From: Streptomyces sp. NBC_01439
Lineage (GTDB): Bacteria > Actinomycetota > Actinomycetes > Streptomycetales > Streptomycetaceae
DNA: 64,000 nt
Assembly (NCBI RefSeq): GCF_036227605.1
Contig: NZ_CP109487.1
Span: forward strand, 5,681,001-5,745,000
Direction of reading: 5' to 3'
The notes under the pieces are model-generated. The model saw only the letters and a program-made list of their open reading frames with translations. It had not been told where the DNA came from and did not search any database. The position numbers and the translations under genes are program-made. Each line of letters begins with the position of its first letter. The first letter of the stretch is position 1. Positions 26,801 through 35,242 of this stretch are shown one piece after another.

Positions 26801-27070
26801 ATCTCCGCCTGGCACAAGAGTTCCTACAGCCTGAATGAGGACAGCTTCTGCTTGGAGACCGCGCAGTTCGCGGGAGCGCGGATCGGGGTCCGTGACTCCA
26901 AGGCCCCCGCATGGCGCAGCATCGTGTCCGCCCAGTACAAACCCGGAGAGTTCCTCTGCCACCGGTACGACGGGAACTCCCGTACCGGAGCGGCCTCCTC
27001 GAAGGCCACCCCGCAACAGCGCCGTTCCAACCAGCCCCGCCGGTCGTTGTTCCTGTGCGCCGTTGACTGA
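26801..27070 (+). pseudogene. DUF397 gene remnant
   Basis: The frame reads WHKSSYSLNEDSFCLETAQF, then RIGVRDSKAP, which is the core of DUF397, a small domain usually encoded next to an XRE regulator in Streptomyces. After that the expected tail (typically a Pro, Phe, Trp pattern) is replaced by unrelated sequence that runs into the transposase region. No start codon with a ribosome site is seen and no XRE partner is adjacent, so it looks like a fragment left by insertion or rearrangement. Confidence 0.6.
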
Positions 27071-27901
27071 CGCGCAGTGGGCGCGAATCGAGCCGTTACT
27101 CCCAGATCGGATACCACGGCGGGGTGGCCGGTCGAGGGATCATCGAGAGGTGATCGACGCGATCGCCTGGAAGTTCCAGACGGGATCGCAGTGGATCCAC
27201 CTCCCCGAGAAATACGGCAACCGGCGAGGCGTCTACAACCGGCTACGGATGCGGGCCATCGACGGCACCTGGGGGCGGGTGTTCACCGCGCTGGTCGCGC
27301 AGGCCGACGCCGACGAAGTCCTCAACTGGGCTGTCTCGGTGGACTCGACCATCGTGCGCGCGCACCAGCACGCGGCTGGGGCCCGCAAAAAGGGGCCCCA
27401 GCAGGCGAACCCGCAGACCATGCCATCGGCCGGTCCCGCGGCGGGCTGACCACAAAGATCCACCTGGCCTCCGATGCCCACTGCCGGCCACTGGCCTTCG
27501 TGCTCACCGCCGGCCAGGCCGGTGACGCACCCGCCTTTGCACACGTCATGGCCCGACTTCGCTGTCCCCGACGGCGAGGACGGCCCCGCACCAGGCCGGA
27601 CGTGGTCTTGGCCGACAAGGCGTACTCCTCCCGCGCGATTCGCGAGCACCTGCGCAAGCGCGGGATCCGCGCCGTGATCCCAGTTCCGGCCGATCAACGC
27701 GGCCACCGCCTGCGGCGCGGAAGCCGGGGTGGCAGGCCACCCGCCTTCGACCGCGAGGCAGACAAGCAGCGCAACACCGTCGAACGCTGCATCAACCGCT
27801 TGAAGCAGTGGCGAGGCATCGCCACCCGCTACGAGAAGACAGCGACCATCTACCTGGCCGGACTCCACATCGCCGGCATCTTCCTCTGGTCTGCCTGGTG
27901 A
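27063..27901 (+). CDS. IS5-family transposase in two frames (probable -1 frameshift)
   Basis: Frame A (27063-27449, from TTG 27063) encodes LTDAQWARIEPLLPD, HREVIDAIAWKFQTGSQWIH and VSVDSTIVRAHQHAAGARKK. Frame B continues GEPADHAIGRSRGGLTTKIH, VLADKAYSSRAIREHLRKRG and RNTVERCINRLKQWRG to 27901. A -1 shift at the five-A run in GCAAAAAGGGG (about 27387) gives a continuous DDE transposase with the same spacing as the related element at 28.6 kb, so this looks like the programmed frameshift of IS427-type elements. The usual N-terminal start is missing, so the copy is probably inactive. Confidence 0.75.
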
Positions 27902-27917
27902 TCCAAACGAAACACCC
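27063..27917 (+). mobile_element. IS5-family (IS427-group-like) element, left end not recognised
   Basis: The right end reads CAAACGAAACACCC up to 27917, in complement GGGTGTTTCGTTTG, typical of this group. No matching inverted repeat is visible left of the transposase, where the DUF397 remnant abuts the coding region, so the left end is probably deleted. Confidence 0.7.
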
Positions 27918-27963
27918 TAGTGCTGCTGTGACTGGCAAGCCTTTCCGGTCACAGCAGCACTAG
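27917..27963. repeat. CTAG-flanked perfect hairpin, possible miniature element
   Basis: Arms CTAGTGCTGCTGTGAC (27917-27932) and GTCACAGCAGCACTAG (27948-27963) pair perfectly around 15 nt. Both outer ends are CTAG, the same 4-bp sequence that flanks the IS701-like element, and GGGGTGTCTCCTTGA just right of it resembles an IS5-type terminal repeat. Confidence 0.7.
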
Positions 27964-28050
27964 GGGGTGTCTCCTTGAACGCGTGAGCAGTAGGTGGCTC
28001 TGGAGACTCGGCTCACTTCGATGTCAGCACCGACTGGGATGCTCCTGCGC

Positions 28051-28596
28051 ATGAAGCAGAAGATCATGCCCACTCTCACTCAGATCACCGGAACACATGA
28101 GGTCCCTTCCGACCTGAGGCGTCAGCTCGTCGACTGCTGGATCGCAGTCACGAACGCGGGTGGTGCTGCGGGATTTCCTTTCCCTCCAGTCCATGACGAC
28201 GACGTCGCACCGGCCGCAGACGAGCTCCTCAGCCATCTCGACCCGTCGCGCAGCCGCCTCATCATCGCCAGGTTCGGTGAGGCTCTTGCCGGATGGGTTG
28301 TCCTCAAAAGTGATCCCTTTCGGCTCGTCGCACACTGGGGAACGGTCCACCACCTCCAGACCCACCCCGGCTTCCGCAGCCTTGGTGTCGGCTCCGCTCT
28401 CATGCGAGAGCTGCGGACGGTGGCCCGTGACGAGCTGCGGCTTGAGCAGCTCCGTCTCACGGCCCGGGGGAGAGAAGGGTTGGAGGACTTCTACGGCCGC
28501 CTGGGATGGCGGGAGGTCGGACGCTGGCCCAGCGCCTTGCGCTTCGCGCCCGACGACACCCGAGACGAGGTCCTGATGCTCCTCGATCCCCTCTGA
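28051..28596 (+). CDS. GNAT-family N-acetyltransferase
   Basis: 181 residues from ATG 28051 (ATG 28021 and 28066 are also possible; none has a clear ribosome site). The acetyl-CoA site is HHLQTHPGFRSLGVGSALMRELRTVA (Q/RxxGxG/A pattern in RSLGVG), and FYGRLGWREVGRWP near the C-terminus is the usual last strand. Substrate unknown. It is sandwiched between insertion sequences and its GC content is a little lower than the core genes, so it may have arrived with the accessory patch. Confidence 0.8.
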   Translation: MKQKIMPTLTQITGTHEVPSDLRRQLVDCWIAVTNAGGAAGFPFPPVHDDDVAPAADELLSHLDPSRSRLIIARFGEALAGWVVLKSDPFRLVAHWGTVHHLQTHPGFRSLGVGSALMRELRTVARDELRLEQLRLTARGREGLEDFYGRLGWREVGRWPSALRFAPDDTRDEVLMLLDPL

Positions 28597-28608
28597 CCGA
28601 CAACCCCT

Positions 28609-29523
28609 GAGGCGTGTCCTTTCGATCACTCGCGAGCCCAGATGAGGGTGGCGGAGAGGTGGAGGGCAGCCTGGTAAACGATGGCCAGCTTGTCCGTCCG
28701 CATGGCCAGACCGCGCCACTGCTTGAGCCGGTTGATGCACCGTTCGACTGCGTTGCGCTGCTTGTATGTCTCGGCGTCGAAGACAGGTGGCCGACCACCG
28801 GTTCGGCCTCGCCGCAGACGGTGGCGGATCTGGTCGGAGGGCTGAGGGATGACTGCTCGGATCCCGCGTCGGCGGAGATGGCTTCGGATCGCGCGGGACG
28901 AGTACGCGCGGTCCGCCAGGACGGCGTCTGGTCGGGTCCTCGGTCTCCCGGCCCGCTTCGCGGAACACGAATGCCGGCCATGACGGCATGGAAGGCTGGT
29001 GCGTCGCCCGCCTGGCCCGCGGTGACGCGGAGGGCCAAGGGTCGTGCGTGGCTGTCGCTGGCGAGGTGGACTTTCGTGCTCAGGCCGCCGCGGGAACGTC
29101 CGAGCGCATGGTCGTCAGGCTCAGCCCGATCTGGCTCCCCTTTCTTTCTGGCTCCGGCGGCGTGCTGGTGCGCTCGGCAGACGGTGGAGTCCACCGACAC
29201 GGTCCAGCCGATGTCGTCAGCATCGTCGGCCACTGCCAGAAGCACGGCGAGGATCCGTTCCCAAGTGCCATCCACGGCCCACCTGAGCAGCCGTTTGTGA
29301 GCGGTCTGGAACGAGCCCAACTCATCTGGCAGGTCCCGCCAGGGCGAGCCGGTGCGGTATTTCCACGCGATGGCCTTCAGGGTTCGGCGGTGATCGGCCC
29401 ATCGCCGACCGCGGACCGGATCGGCCGGCATCCACGGCTCGATCCGGTCCCACATCGCATCAGTGATCACTAACCGGACGGACACGGCTGATCAACCGAC
29501 AAGCGAATCAAGGAGACACGCTC
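28609..29523 (-). mobile_element. IS5-family element, frameshifted copy
   Basis: Terminal repeats GAGGCGTGTCCTTT (left, from 28609) and, in complement, GAGCGTGTCTCCTT (right, ending near 29523) bound a 0.9-kb unit with one transposase. The right end touches the CTAG target site of the IS701-like element. Confidence 0.75.
28626..29485 (-). pseudogene. IS5-family transposase, broken by a frameshift
   Basis: From GTG 29485 the frame reads ITDAMWDRIEPWMP, HRRTLKAIAWKYRTGSPWRD, VSVDSTVCRAHQHAAGARKK and DDHALGRSRGGLSTKVHLAS without interruption. After VMAGIRVPR (about 28965) the homologous sequence continues in another frame: RTRPDAVLADRAYSSRAIRS, RNAVERCINRLKQWRG and the terminal LIWARE, stop at 28626. 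The break is downstream of the site used for programmed shifting in the neighbouring element, so it looks like a mutation that inactivates the enzyme. Confidence 0.75.
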
Positions 29524-29526
29524 TAG

Positions 29527-30906
29527 TAGTGCTTTGTTAGCTGGTGTCGTGGGGCTGCCAAGGGACGGTCTGCTGGCAGGTGGGGCAGGTGCCGTTCCAC
29601 GTGGCGATGAGGTGTTGGAGGAGGTCCAGGGCCTGGTAGAGGGTCAGGCCCTGGCAGGGGCTTTTGGGTTCCTCTGCTGTTCGGTCAGGAAGAGGTGGGC
29701 GGCGGTCACGAGGGTGACGTGGCGGTGCCAACCGACGAAGGAGCGGCCCTCGAAGTGGTCCAGTCCCAGAACCGTTTTCAGTTCGCGGTAGTCGTGCTCA
29801 ATACGCCAGCGGGCCTTCGCGAGGCGGATCAGGTCCTTGGCGGGAATGTTCGCGGGCAGGTTCGAAATCCAGTACTTCACGGGCTCCGTCTCGCCTTCGG
29901 GCCACTGCGCGATCAGCCAGACGAGCGGGATCGTTCCATCCTCGGCCGGCTTGGGCCGCCGGCCCGCGAGGCGGACCCGCAGGAGGACGAAGTGCGAGCT
30001 CATCGCCGCTTTCGAACCCTTGCGCCAGGTCACGGTCCGGCCGTGGTGGCGTCCGGCGGCCAGCACGTGGTCGCGTAAGGAGACGGGCCGGGTGCGGTAG
30101 CGGGGCCTCGGCCTGGGGCCGAGCCCCGAGTAGGCGGGCTGATGCGGCACCGCTTCCTCCCGGTGGGCGGTCATCTCACCCTTGGCCTGCAGGACGTAGG
30201 CCAGGCCCCGGTCCTCCAAGCCGTGGCGGAAGTCGGCGTTCGCGCCGTATCCGGCATCCGCGACCAGCGCGGCGGGCCGCAGACCGATCCCGGCCAGTTC
30301 GTCGAGCATCTCCAGCGCGAGCTGCCACTTCGGGCGGTGGCGTTCGCTGTCGGGGATCCGGCAGCCTTTGCGGCGGGCGGCCGCCTCAGGGCCGTCCCAC
30401 GACTGCGGCAGGAACAACCGCCAGGACAGCCCGGCACGAAGCGCTGTCGGAGGCGGCGTGGACGCTGACCCCGATCTGACAGTTGCCGACCTTGCCCAAC
30501 GTGCCCGAGTACTGCCGGGCCACCCCGGGCGAAGCAGTGCCGTCCTTGAGGAAACCGGTGTCGTCCACCACCCACACCTCAGGCCGGACCACGGCCACCG
30601 CCCGCCAGGCCAGCCGGGCCCGCACATCGGCGACCGGCCAGGTCGAGGAGGTCATGAACTGCTGCAACTGCTGATGGTCCACCCCCAAACGCCCGGCCAT
30701 CGGCTGCATCGACTTGCGCCGGCCATCGAGCAACAGGCCCCGCACATACAACCGGCCCTTCTCCAGCCAGTCCCGCCGCACCAACGGCGCGAACACCTCG
30801 GAAGTGAACTCCTCCAACCGGCCCCGCACCGCCGCAAGCTCCCCAGCGCATACAACCAGCGAACTACCGAACACCCGACGCGACAAGACCTCGTAACAAA
30901 GCGCTA
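29527..30906 (-). mobile_element. IS701-family-like element with CTAG target duplication
   Basis: Ends TAGTGCTTTGTTA (left) and, in complement, TAGCGCTTTGTTA (right) form an inverted repeat. CTAG is duplicated at 29523-29526 and 30907-30910, giving a 1,380-bp element. The right CTAG contains the stop codon of the next gene. Confidence 0.85.
29644..30874 (-). pseudogene. IS701-type transposase with a 1-bp frameshift
   Basis: The first part, from about GTG 30874, reads LEEFTSEVFAPLVRRDWLEK, LLLDGRRKSMQPMAGRLGVD, and VWVVDDTGFLKDG (catalytic Asp region), to GNCQIGVSVHAASDSASC. From about 30433 the homologous LSWRLFLPQSWDGPEAAARR, LVADAGYG, WRIEHDYRELKTVLGLDHFE continue one base out of frame; a run of G (CCGGG) is the likely site of the extra base. 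The C-terminus ends at 29644. Without the shift this would be a DDE transposase of about 400 residues. Confidence 0.78.
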
Positions 30907-31467
30907 CTAGAGGATGTCCTGCAGCGGCGACGCGAGGAGGCGGTCCAGACCCGAGACGGTGACGAGGCACACGAGGGCCAACTCGCCCCGGTCCAGCCGG
31001 TGTGTTTCCCAGCCGCCGGCGCGGGTTCGTGCGCGCACCTCGTGCTCGTCGCCCGCCTCACGGACGAGGCGCTGGTGGAAGCGGTGCACGGTGAACGACA
31101 GGATCCGTCCGTCGTCGAGGCAGAAGCGGATGCCGCAGCGGCTCGGCCGCAGGGATCTGCACGCGGCCCGCGCCGTGAACGGCACGCCGTCGAGGCGGCC
31201 GCGGACGCCGTGGCGCAGCCGCTTGCGGATGCCCAGCCACGGCAGCGCGGCGTCGTCGATCTCCAGGACGGTTTCCTCGCCCAGCAGGAACTGCCAGCGC
31301 TCCCACGCCTCGGCCTTGGCGTCGGCGGTCAGGCGCGGGCCGGGTTCCCGGAACAGCGTGTAGGTGCCGTGGGCCGTGGGGATCTCGGCGTGCCGCTCGC
31401 GTGCGTGCGCGGGCTGGAGCCACATCCGCCAGGGTGCGCGCCAGGACGGCTTCAGGAAGGACGGCAC
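30907..31467 (-). CDS. Conserved hypothetical protein
   Basis: 186 residues, function not recognised. It is basic and globular, with HAEIPTAHGTYTLFREPGPR, FLLGEETVLEIDDAALPWLG, VPFTARAACRSLRPSRCGIRF and SFTVHRFHQRLVREAG, the look of a beta-rich domain; no signal peptide or membrane segment. GTG 31467 starts three bases after the stop of the upstream membrane protein, so the two are cotranscribed. Its TAG stop is inside the CTAG duplicated by the adjacent IS701-type insertion; the C-terminus may have been altered or simply restored. Confidence 0.65.
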   Translation of the reverse strand: MPSFLKPSWRAPWRMWLQPAHARERHAEIPTAHGTYTLFREPGPRLTADAKAEAWERWQFLLGEETVLEIDDAALPWLGIRKRLRHGVRGRLDGVPFTARAACRSLRPSRCGIRFCLDDGRILSFTVHRFHQRLVREAGDEHEVRARTRAGGWETHRLDRGELALVCLVTVSGLDRLLASPLQDIL

Positions 31468-31470
31468 GGG

Positions 31471-32352
31471 TCAGCCCGCCGGCTGCGGCTGAGGCTGCGG
31501 CTGGGCCGGGACGGCGGGCTTCGCGAGGGGCTCGTAGCGGTACGGGTCGCTGCGCAGGCCGCGCGCCGTGACGACCACCGTGAACGGGGGCGCCGTCGGG
31601 GCCGGGAGGGTGGCGGTCAGGGCGCCCGTCAGGGGGTCGACCTGGGCCGGGAGGGGGGTGTCGTCGACGGTGAGGAGGGTCGGCGGGCCCGCCGGGTCCG
31701 GGCTGAAGCCGCCGCCCTCGACCGTCAGGCTGCCGTCCGCCAGTACGACGTGCGTGATCACCGGATTGGCGCGGACGGCCATCTTGTTGACCAGGTAAGC
31801 GCCCGCCGGGGCGCCCGTCAGGGCCCACATCTCGGCGGGCAGGCGCGGGAGTCCGCCGCCCACGTCCGCGAGGAAGAACAGCACCACGTACAGCATGGTG
31901 ACCGCGCTGAGGGCGACGTACTGGAGGTCCACGAGGTCGGTGCGCCCGCTGTCGTTCGCGATCAGCTCCCGCAGCGGCCGCCGGCCCGACGCCGTCGGCC
32001 GTGCGGCGGGCTTGGCCATGCTGCCGTGTTCCACGCGCAGGCCGACCACCGCCTTCGCGGCGATCAGCGCCACGTACGGGCCGCCGAGCAGCGGCAGGTA
32101 CACCGTCGTCAGGGTGGACAGCGGGCCGTCGGTGCCCCGGAAGTACGCGGTGCCGCCGCCCGCGATGAGCCCGTAGCCGAGGATCGCCAGCAGCAGCCAG
32201 ACCAGGATCACCGTCCAGGCGAGGGCGAGCGCCGTCGAGGTGGAGAGGCGGCCGTCGCGGCCGGTGATGAAGCCCGGACTGCGGACGAGCCGCAGGCAGA
32301 TCGGGCCGGCCAGCGCGGCCAGTAACGCGAGTGCGCAGAGTGCCGATGCCAT
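31471..32352 (-). CDS. Membrane protein with C-terminal IPT/TIG-like domain
   Basis: 293 residues. Hydrophobic segments near the N-terminus (ALCALALLAALAGPICL), at LALAWTVILVWLLLAILGYG, VYLPLLGGPYVALIAAK and VALSAVTMLYVVLFFLADVG indicate about four membrane passes. The last third is a soluble beta-sandwich-like region (TVEGGGFSPDPAGPPTLLTV ... LTATLPAPTAPPFTVVVTA), similar to IPT/TIG folds, ending in a Gln-Pro repeat tail. ATG 32352. It forms a two-gene unit with the downstream hypothetical protein; function unknown. Confidence 0.72.
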   Translation of the reverse strand: MASALCALALLAALAGPICLRLVRSPGFITGRDGRLSTSTALALAWTVILVWLLLAILGYGLIAGGGTAYFRGTDGPLSTLTTVYLPLLGGPYVALIAAKAVVGLRVEHGSMAKPAARPTASGRRPLRELIANDSGRTDLVDLQYVALSAVTMLYVVLFFLADVGGGLPRLPAEMWALTGAPAGAYLVNKMAVRANPVITHVVLADGSLTVEGGGFSPDPAGPPTLLTVDDTPLPAQVDPLTGALTATLPAPTAPPFTVVVTARGLRSDPYRYEPLAKPAVPAQPQPQPQPAG

Positions 32353-32435
32353 GTGTCGTCGTCCCCCCGGAAACGGTCCTGGTACGAGGGTCACCCAATG
32401 GCCCGGTCATGACAAGGCGACATTCCGTGGACGTT

Positions 32436-34082
32436 CTACTCCTCGCGCTGTTCGCGCAGTTCCGGCAGGACGGGGAACCGGCGCGGCGCCACCAGCAGCA
32501 GGACCAGCAGCGCGGCCAGGGCGGCGGCCGTCGCGCCGAGGAAGATGTGCTCCACGGCGGCGGCCACGGCCTCGCGCAGGTAGCCGGCGGCGGCAGCGGT
32601 CAGCAGTTCCGGCCGGTCCAGCGCCTTCGCCACGTCGTCCAGGTGCTCCGGAAGGCCGGGTACGGGGGCGTCCGCCAGGCGCGCGGCGATGGTGGCGTTG
32701 GCGACGGCGGCGAGCAGGGCGGCGCCCACGCTCTGGCCGACCTGCCGGCAGAACAGCACCGAGGCCGTCGTGGTCCCGCGCTCGGCCCAGCCCACGGTGG
32801 ACTGGACCCCGACGATCAGCGGGAGCTGGAAGAGACCGAGGGCGCCGCCCAGCAGCAGCATGATCAGTGCGGGCTGCCAGGGCCGGGCGGGGTGCGGCAG
32901 CAGGGTGAAGGAGAACAGGATCACCGCGGCGAGCGCGATCCCGACGGCCGCGGTGTTGCGGAAGCCGATGCGCCGGTAGACGTGCTGGCTGCAGGCGGCG
33001 GAGACGGGCCAGCTCAGGGTCATCACCGACATGACCAGGCCGGCGCCGACGGGGCCGAGGCCCAGCACGGACTGCGCGTAGGTCGGCATGAACACCATGG
33101 GGGCGACCATCAGCAGGCCGAGTGCCCCCATGGCCAGGTTGACGGCGGCGATGGTGCGCCGGCGCCATACCCAGCCGGGCAGGATCGGTTCCGGAGCCCG
33201 GCGTTCCACCCGGACCACGACGACGGCCAGCAGCGCGCTCGCGCCCAGCAGCCCGAGCGAGGGCGCGGACGGCCAGGGCCAGGCGACCCCGCCCTGGACG
33301 AGCGCGAAGAGCAGCAGTCCGCCGCAGGCGAAGACGGCGAGCGCGCCCGCCCAGTCGACCGGTCCCCGGCGCCCGGGCGACCGTACGGGCTCGGTCAGGT
33401 GACGGGAGACCATCCACAGGGCGAGCCCCGCCAGCGGCAGGTTGATCAGGAAGATCCAGCGCCAGTGCGCGTACGAGGCGAGCAGCCCGCCGAGCGCCGG
33501 GCCGGCCACGGCCGAGGTGGCCCAGACGCTGGACATCCGGGCCTGGATCCGCGGCCGGTCCCTGAGCGGGTAGAGGTCGGCGGCCAGGGTCTGGATCGTG
33601 CCCTGGAGGGCGCCGCCGCCCAGGCCCTGGACGATGCGGAAGGCGATGAGGGCGGCCATGTTCCAGGCGGCCGTGCACAGCAGCGAACCGACGAGGAAGA
33701 GGCCGATGCCGAAGAGCAGGACGGGCTTGCGGCCGAAGGTGTCGGACAGCTTCCCGTAGACGGGCAGGGTGACGGTCACCGCGAGCAGGTAGCCGGAGAA
33801 GAGCCAGGAGAAGACGGCGAACCCGCCGAGTTCGCCCACGATCTGCGGGACGGCGGTGGCCACGACGGTGCTGTCCAGGGCGACGAGGGCCATGCCGAGC
33901 ATCAGCGAGGCGACCACCGGGGTCGGCGGGCGTGCGGCGGGCCCGGCCGAGGGTGCGGCGGGTCCGGTCGAGGGTGCGCCGCCGGCCCGGTTCTCGGCCG
34001 GAACCCCGGCGCCGGGGGTGTCGGCCGCGGGCCCCGAGGGTGTGCCGTCCGGGCTCGCGCCCGTGCTCTCCGCCGATGCCAC
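32436..34082 (-). CDS. MFS drug-efflux transporter, 14-TM EmrB/QacA type
   Basis: 548 residues. Proton-driven exporter pattern: ALVALDSTVVATAVPQIVGEL (motif typical of DHA2 in TM1), GYLLAVTVTLPVYGKLSDTFGRKPVLL (motif A), MAALIAFRIVQGLGGGAL and MSSVWATSAVAGPALGGLLA (motif C). Fourteen hydrophobic stretches are present. GTG 34082 is chosen over GTG 34103 because GGAAGGA lies five bases upstream; the first 30 residues are an Ala/Pro-rich tail. No adjacent regulator is seen; substrate unknown. Confidence 0.88.
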   Translation of the reverse strand: MASAESTGASPDGTPSGPAADTPGAGVPAENRAGGAPSTGPAAPSAGPAARPPTPVVASLMLGMALVALDSTVVATAVPQIVGELGGFAVFSWLFSGYLLAVTVTLPVYGKLSDTFGRKPVLLFGIGLFLVGSLLCTAAWNMAALIAFRIVQGLGGGALQGTIQTLAADLYPLRDRPRIQARMSSVWATSAVAGPALGGLLASYAHWRWIFLINLPLAGLALWMVSRHLTEPVRSPGRRGPVDWAGALAVFACGGLLLFALVQGGVAWPWPSAPSLGLLGASALLAVVVVRVERRAPEPILPGWVWRRRTIAAVNLAMGALGLLMVAPMVFMPTYAQSVLGLGPVGAGLVMSVMTLSWPVSAACSQHVYRRIGFRNTAAVGIALAAVILFSFTLLPHPARPWQPALIMLLLGGALGLFQLPLIVGVQSTVGWAERGTTTASVLFCRQVGQSVGAALLAAVANATIAARLADAPVPGLPEHLDDVAKALDRPELLTAAAAGYLREAVAAAVEHIFLGATAAALAALLVLLLVAPRRFPVLPELREQREE

Positions 34083-34453
34083 CGAGATTCCTTCCCCCTG
34101 CACGCAACTGCGGGAAACACCATCTCACCGCCGCGTTCGGGGCGGTATCCCCCAGGGTCCGTACGCCGAAGGGTGCAGATCCCCTAGGGGTCCCTCCGCA
34201 CAACGGGCCAGGGATCGTTCCTCCCGGCGGAGGAGGTGAGCTGCCCCGATGCCTCCTTAACTAGAACCTACGCACCACAGGCCGGGGGGTGGGGTTAACC
34301 CCCGGGCGGATACGGCGATGGGCACCAGCGCGCCGCGCATCCGCCCGGCGGAGACTTCATGACGGCGCGGGACGCACAGCCGCAACAGCCGCACACCGAC
34401 GCTGACGCCTGCAGACGCACGCGGACGCACGCATCCGAAGAGGGAGAAAGACC
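34083..34453. other. Intergenic region between the MFS and ABC-transporter genes
   Basis: 371 bp with no gene. It should hold divergent promoters. An inverted repeat CCGGGGG/CCCCCGG surrounds 34282-34305 and a GAGGGAGAAAGA ribosome site is at 34440-34451. Confidence 0.4.
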
Positions 34454-35242
34454 GTGACAACGGCGATGACCGAAACCAGGCACGGGGGTACTGGAGGGCA
34501 TGCAGCTGTCGCGGCCCGGGCACGAAACGTCGTCAAGGCGTACGGCTCAGGGGAGACGCGCGTCGTCGCCCTCGACGACGTCGACGTGAACATCATGAGC
34601 GGCCAGTTCACCGCGATCATGGGCCCCTCCGGTTCCGGCAAGTCCACGCTGATGCACTGCCTCGCCGGTCTCGACACGGTGACCAGCGGCCACATCCACC
34701 TGGACGACACCGAGATCACCGGGCTGAAGGACAAGAAGCTCACGCAGCTGCGCCGCGACCGGATCGGCTTCATCTTCCAGGCCTTCAACCTGCTGCCCAC
34801 GCTCAACGCCCTGGAGAACATCACGCTCCCCATGGACATCGCGGGCCGCAAGCCCGACGCGGAGTGGCTGAACCGGGTCGTGGAGACGGTGGGCCTCGCC
34901 GGCCGCCTCAAGCACCGCCCGACCGAGCTCTCCGGCGGCCAGCAGCAGCGCGTGGCGGTCGCCCGCGCCCTCGCCGCCCGCCCGCAGATCATCTTCGGGG
35001 ACGAGCCGACCGGAAACCTGGACTCCAGGGCGGGCGCCGAGGTCCTCGGCTTCCTGCGCCGCTCGGTGGACGAGCTCGGCCAGACGATCGTCATGGTCAC
35101 GCACGACCCTGTGGCCGCCTCCTACGCGGACCGCGTCATCTTCCTGGCCGACGGCAAGATCGTCGACGAGATGTACGGTCCCACCGCCGACCAGGTCCTG
35201 GACCGCATGAAGGACTTCGACGCACGCGGGCGGACCTCATGA
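34454..35242 (+). CDS. ABC transporter ATP-binding protein (MacB/LolD type)
   Basis: 262 residues. Walker A GPSGSGKST (about residues 56-64), Q-loop FIFQAFNLLPTLNALEN, signature LSGGQQQRVAVARALA, Walker B QIIFGDEPTGNLDS and switch VMVTHDP are complete. The FxQAFNLLPTLxALEN stretch and GNLDS are typical of ATPases that drive FtsX-type permeases (MacB, LolD, FtsE). GTG 34454, preceded by GAGGGAGAAAG. Its TGA overlaps the permease ATG (ATGA), so the two are coupled. Confidence 0.94.
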   Translation: MTTAMTETRHGGTGGHAAVAARARNVVKAYGSGETRVVALDDVDVNIMSGQFTAIMGPSGSGKSTLMHCLAGLDTVTSGHIHLDDTEITGLKDKKLTQLRRDRIGFIFQAFNLLPTLNALENITLPMDIAGRKPDAEWLNRVVETVGLAGRLKHRPTELSGGQQQRVAVARALAARPQIIFGDEPTGNLDSRAGAEVLGFLRRSVDELGQTIVMVTHDPVAASYADRVIFLADGKIVDEMYGPTADQVLDRMKDFDARGRTS

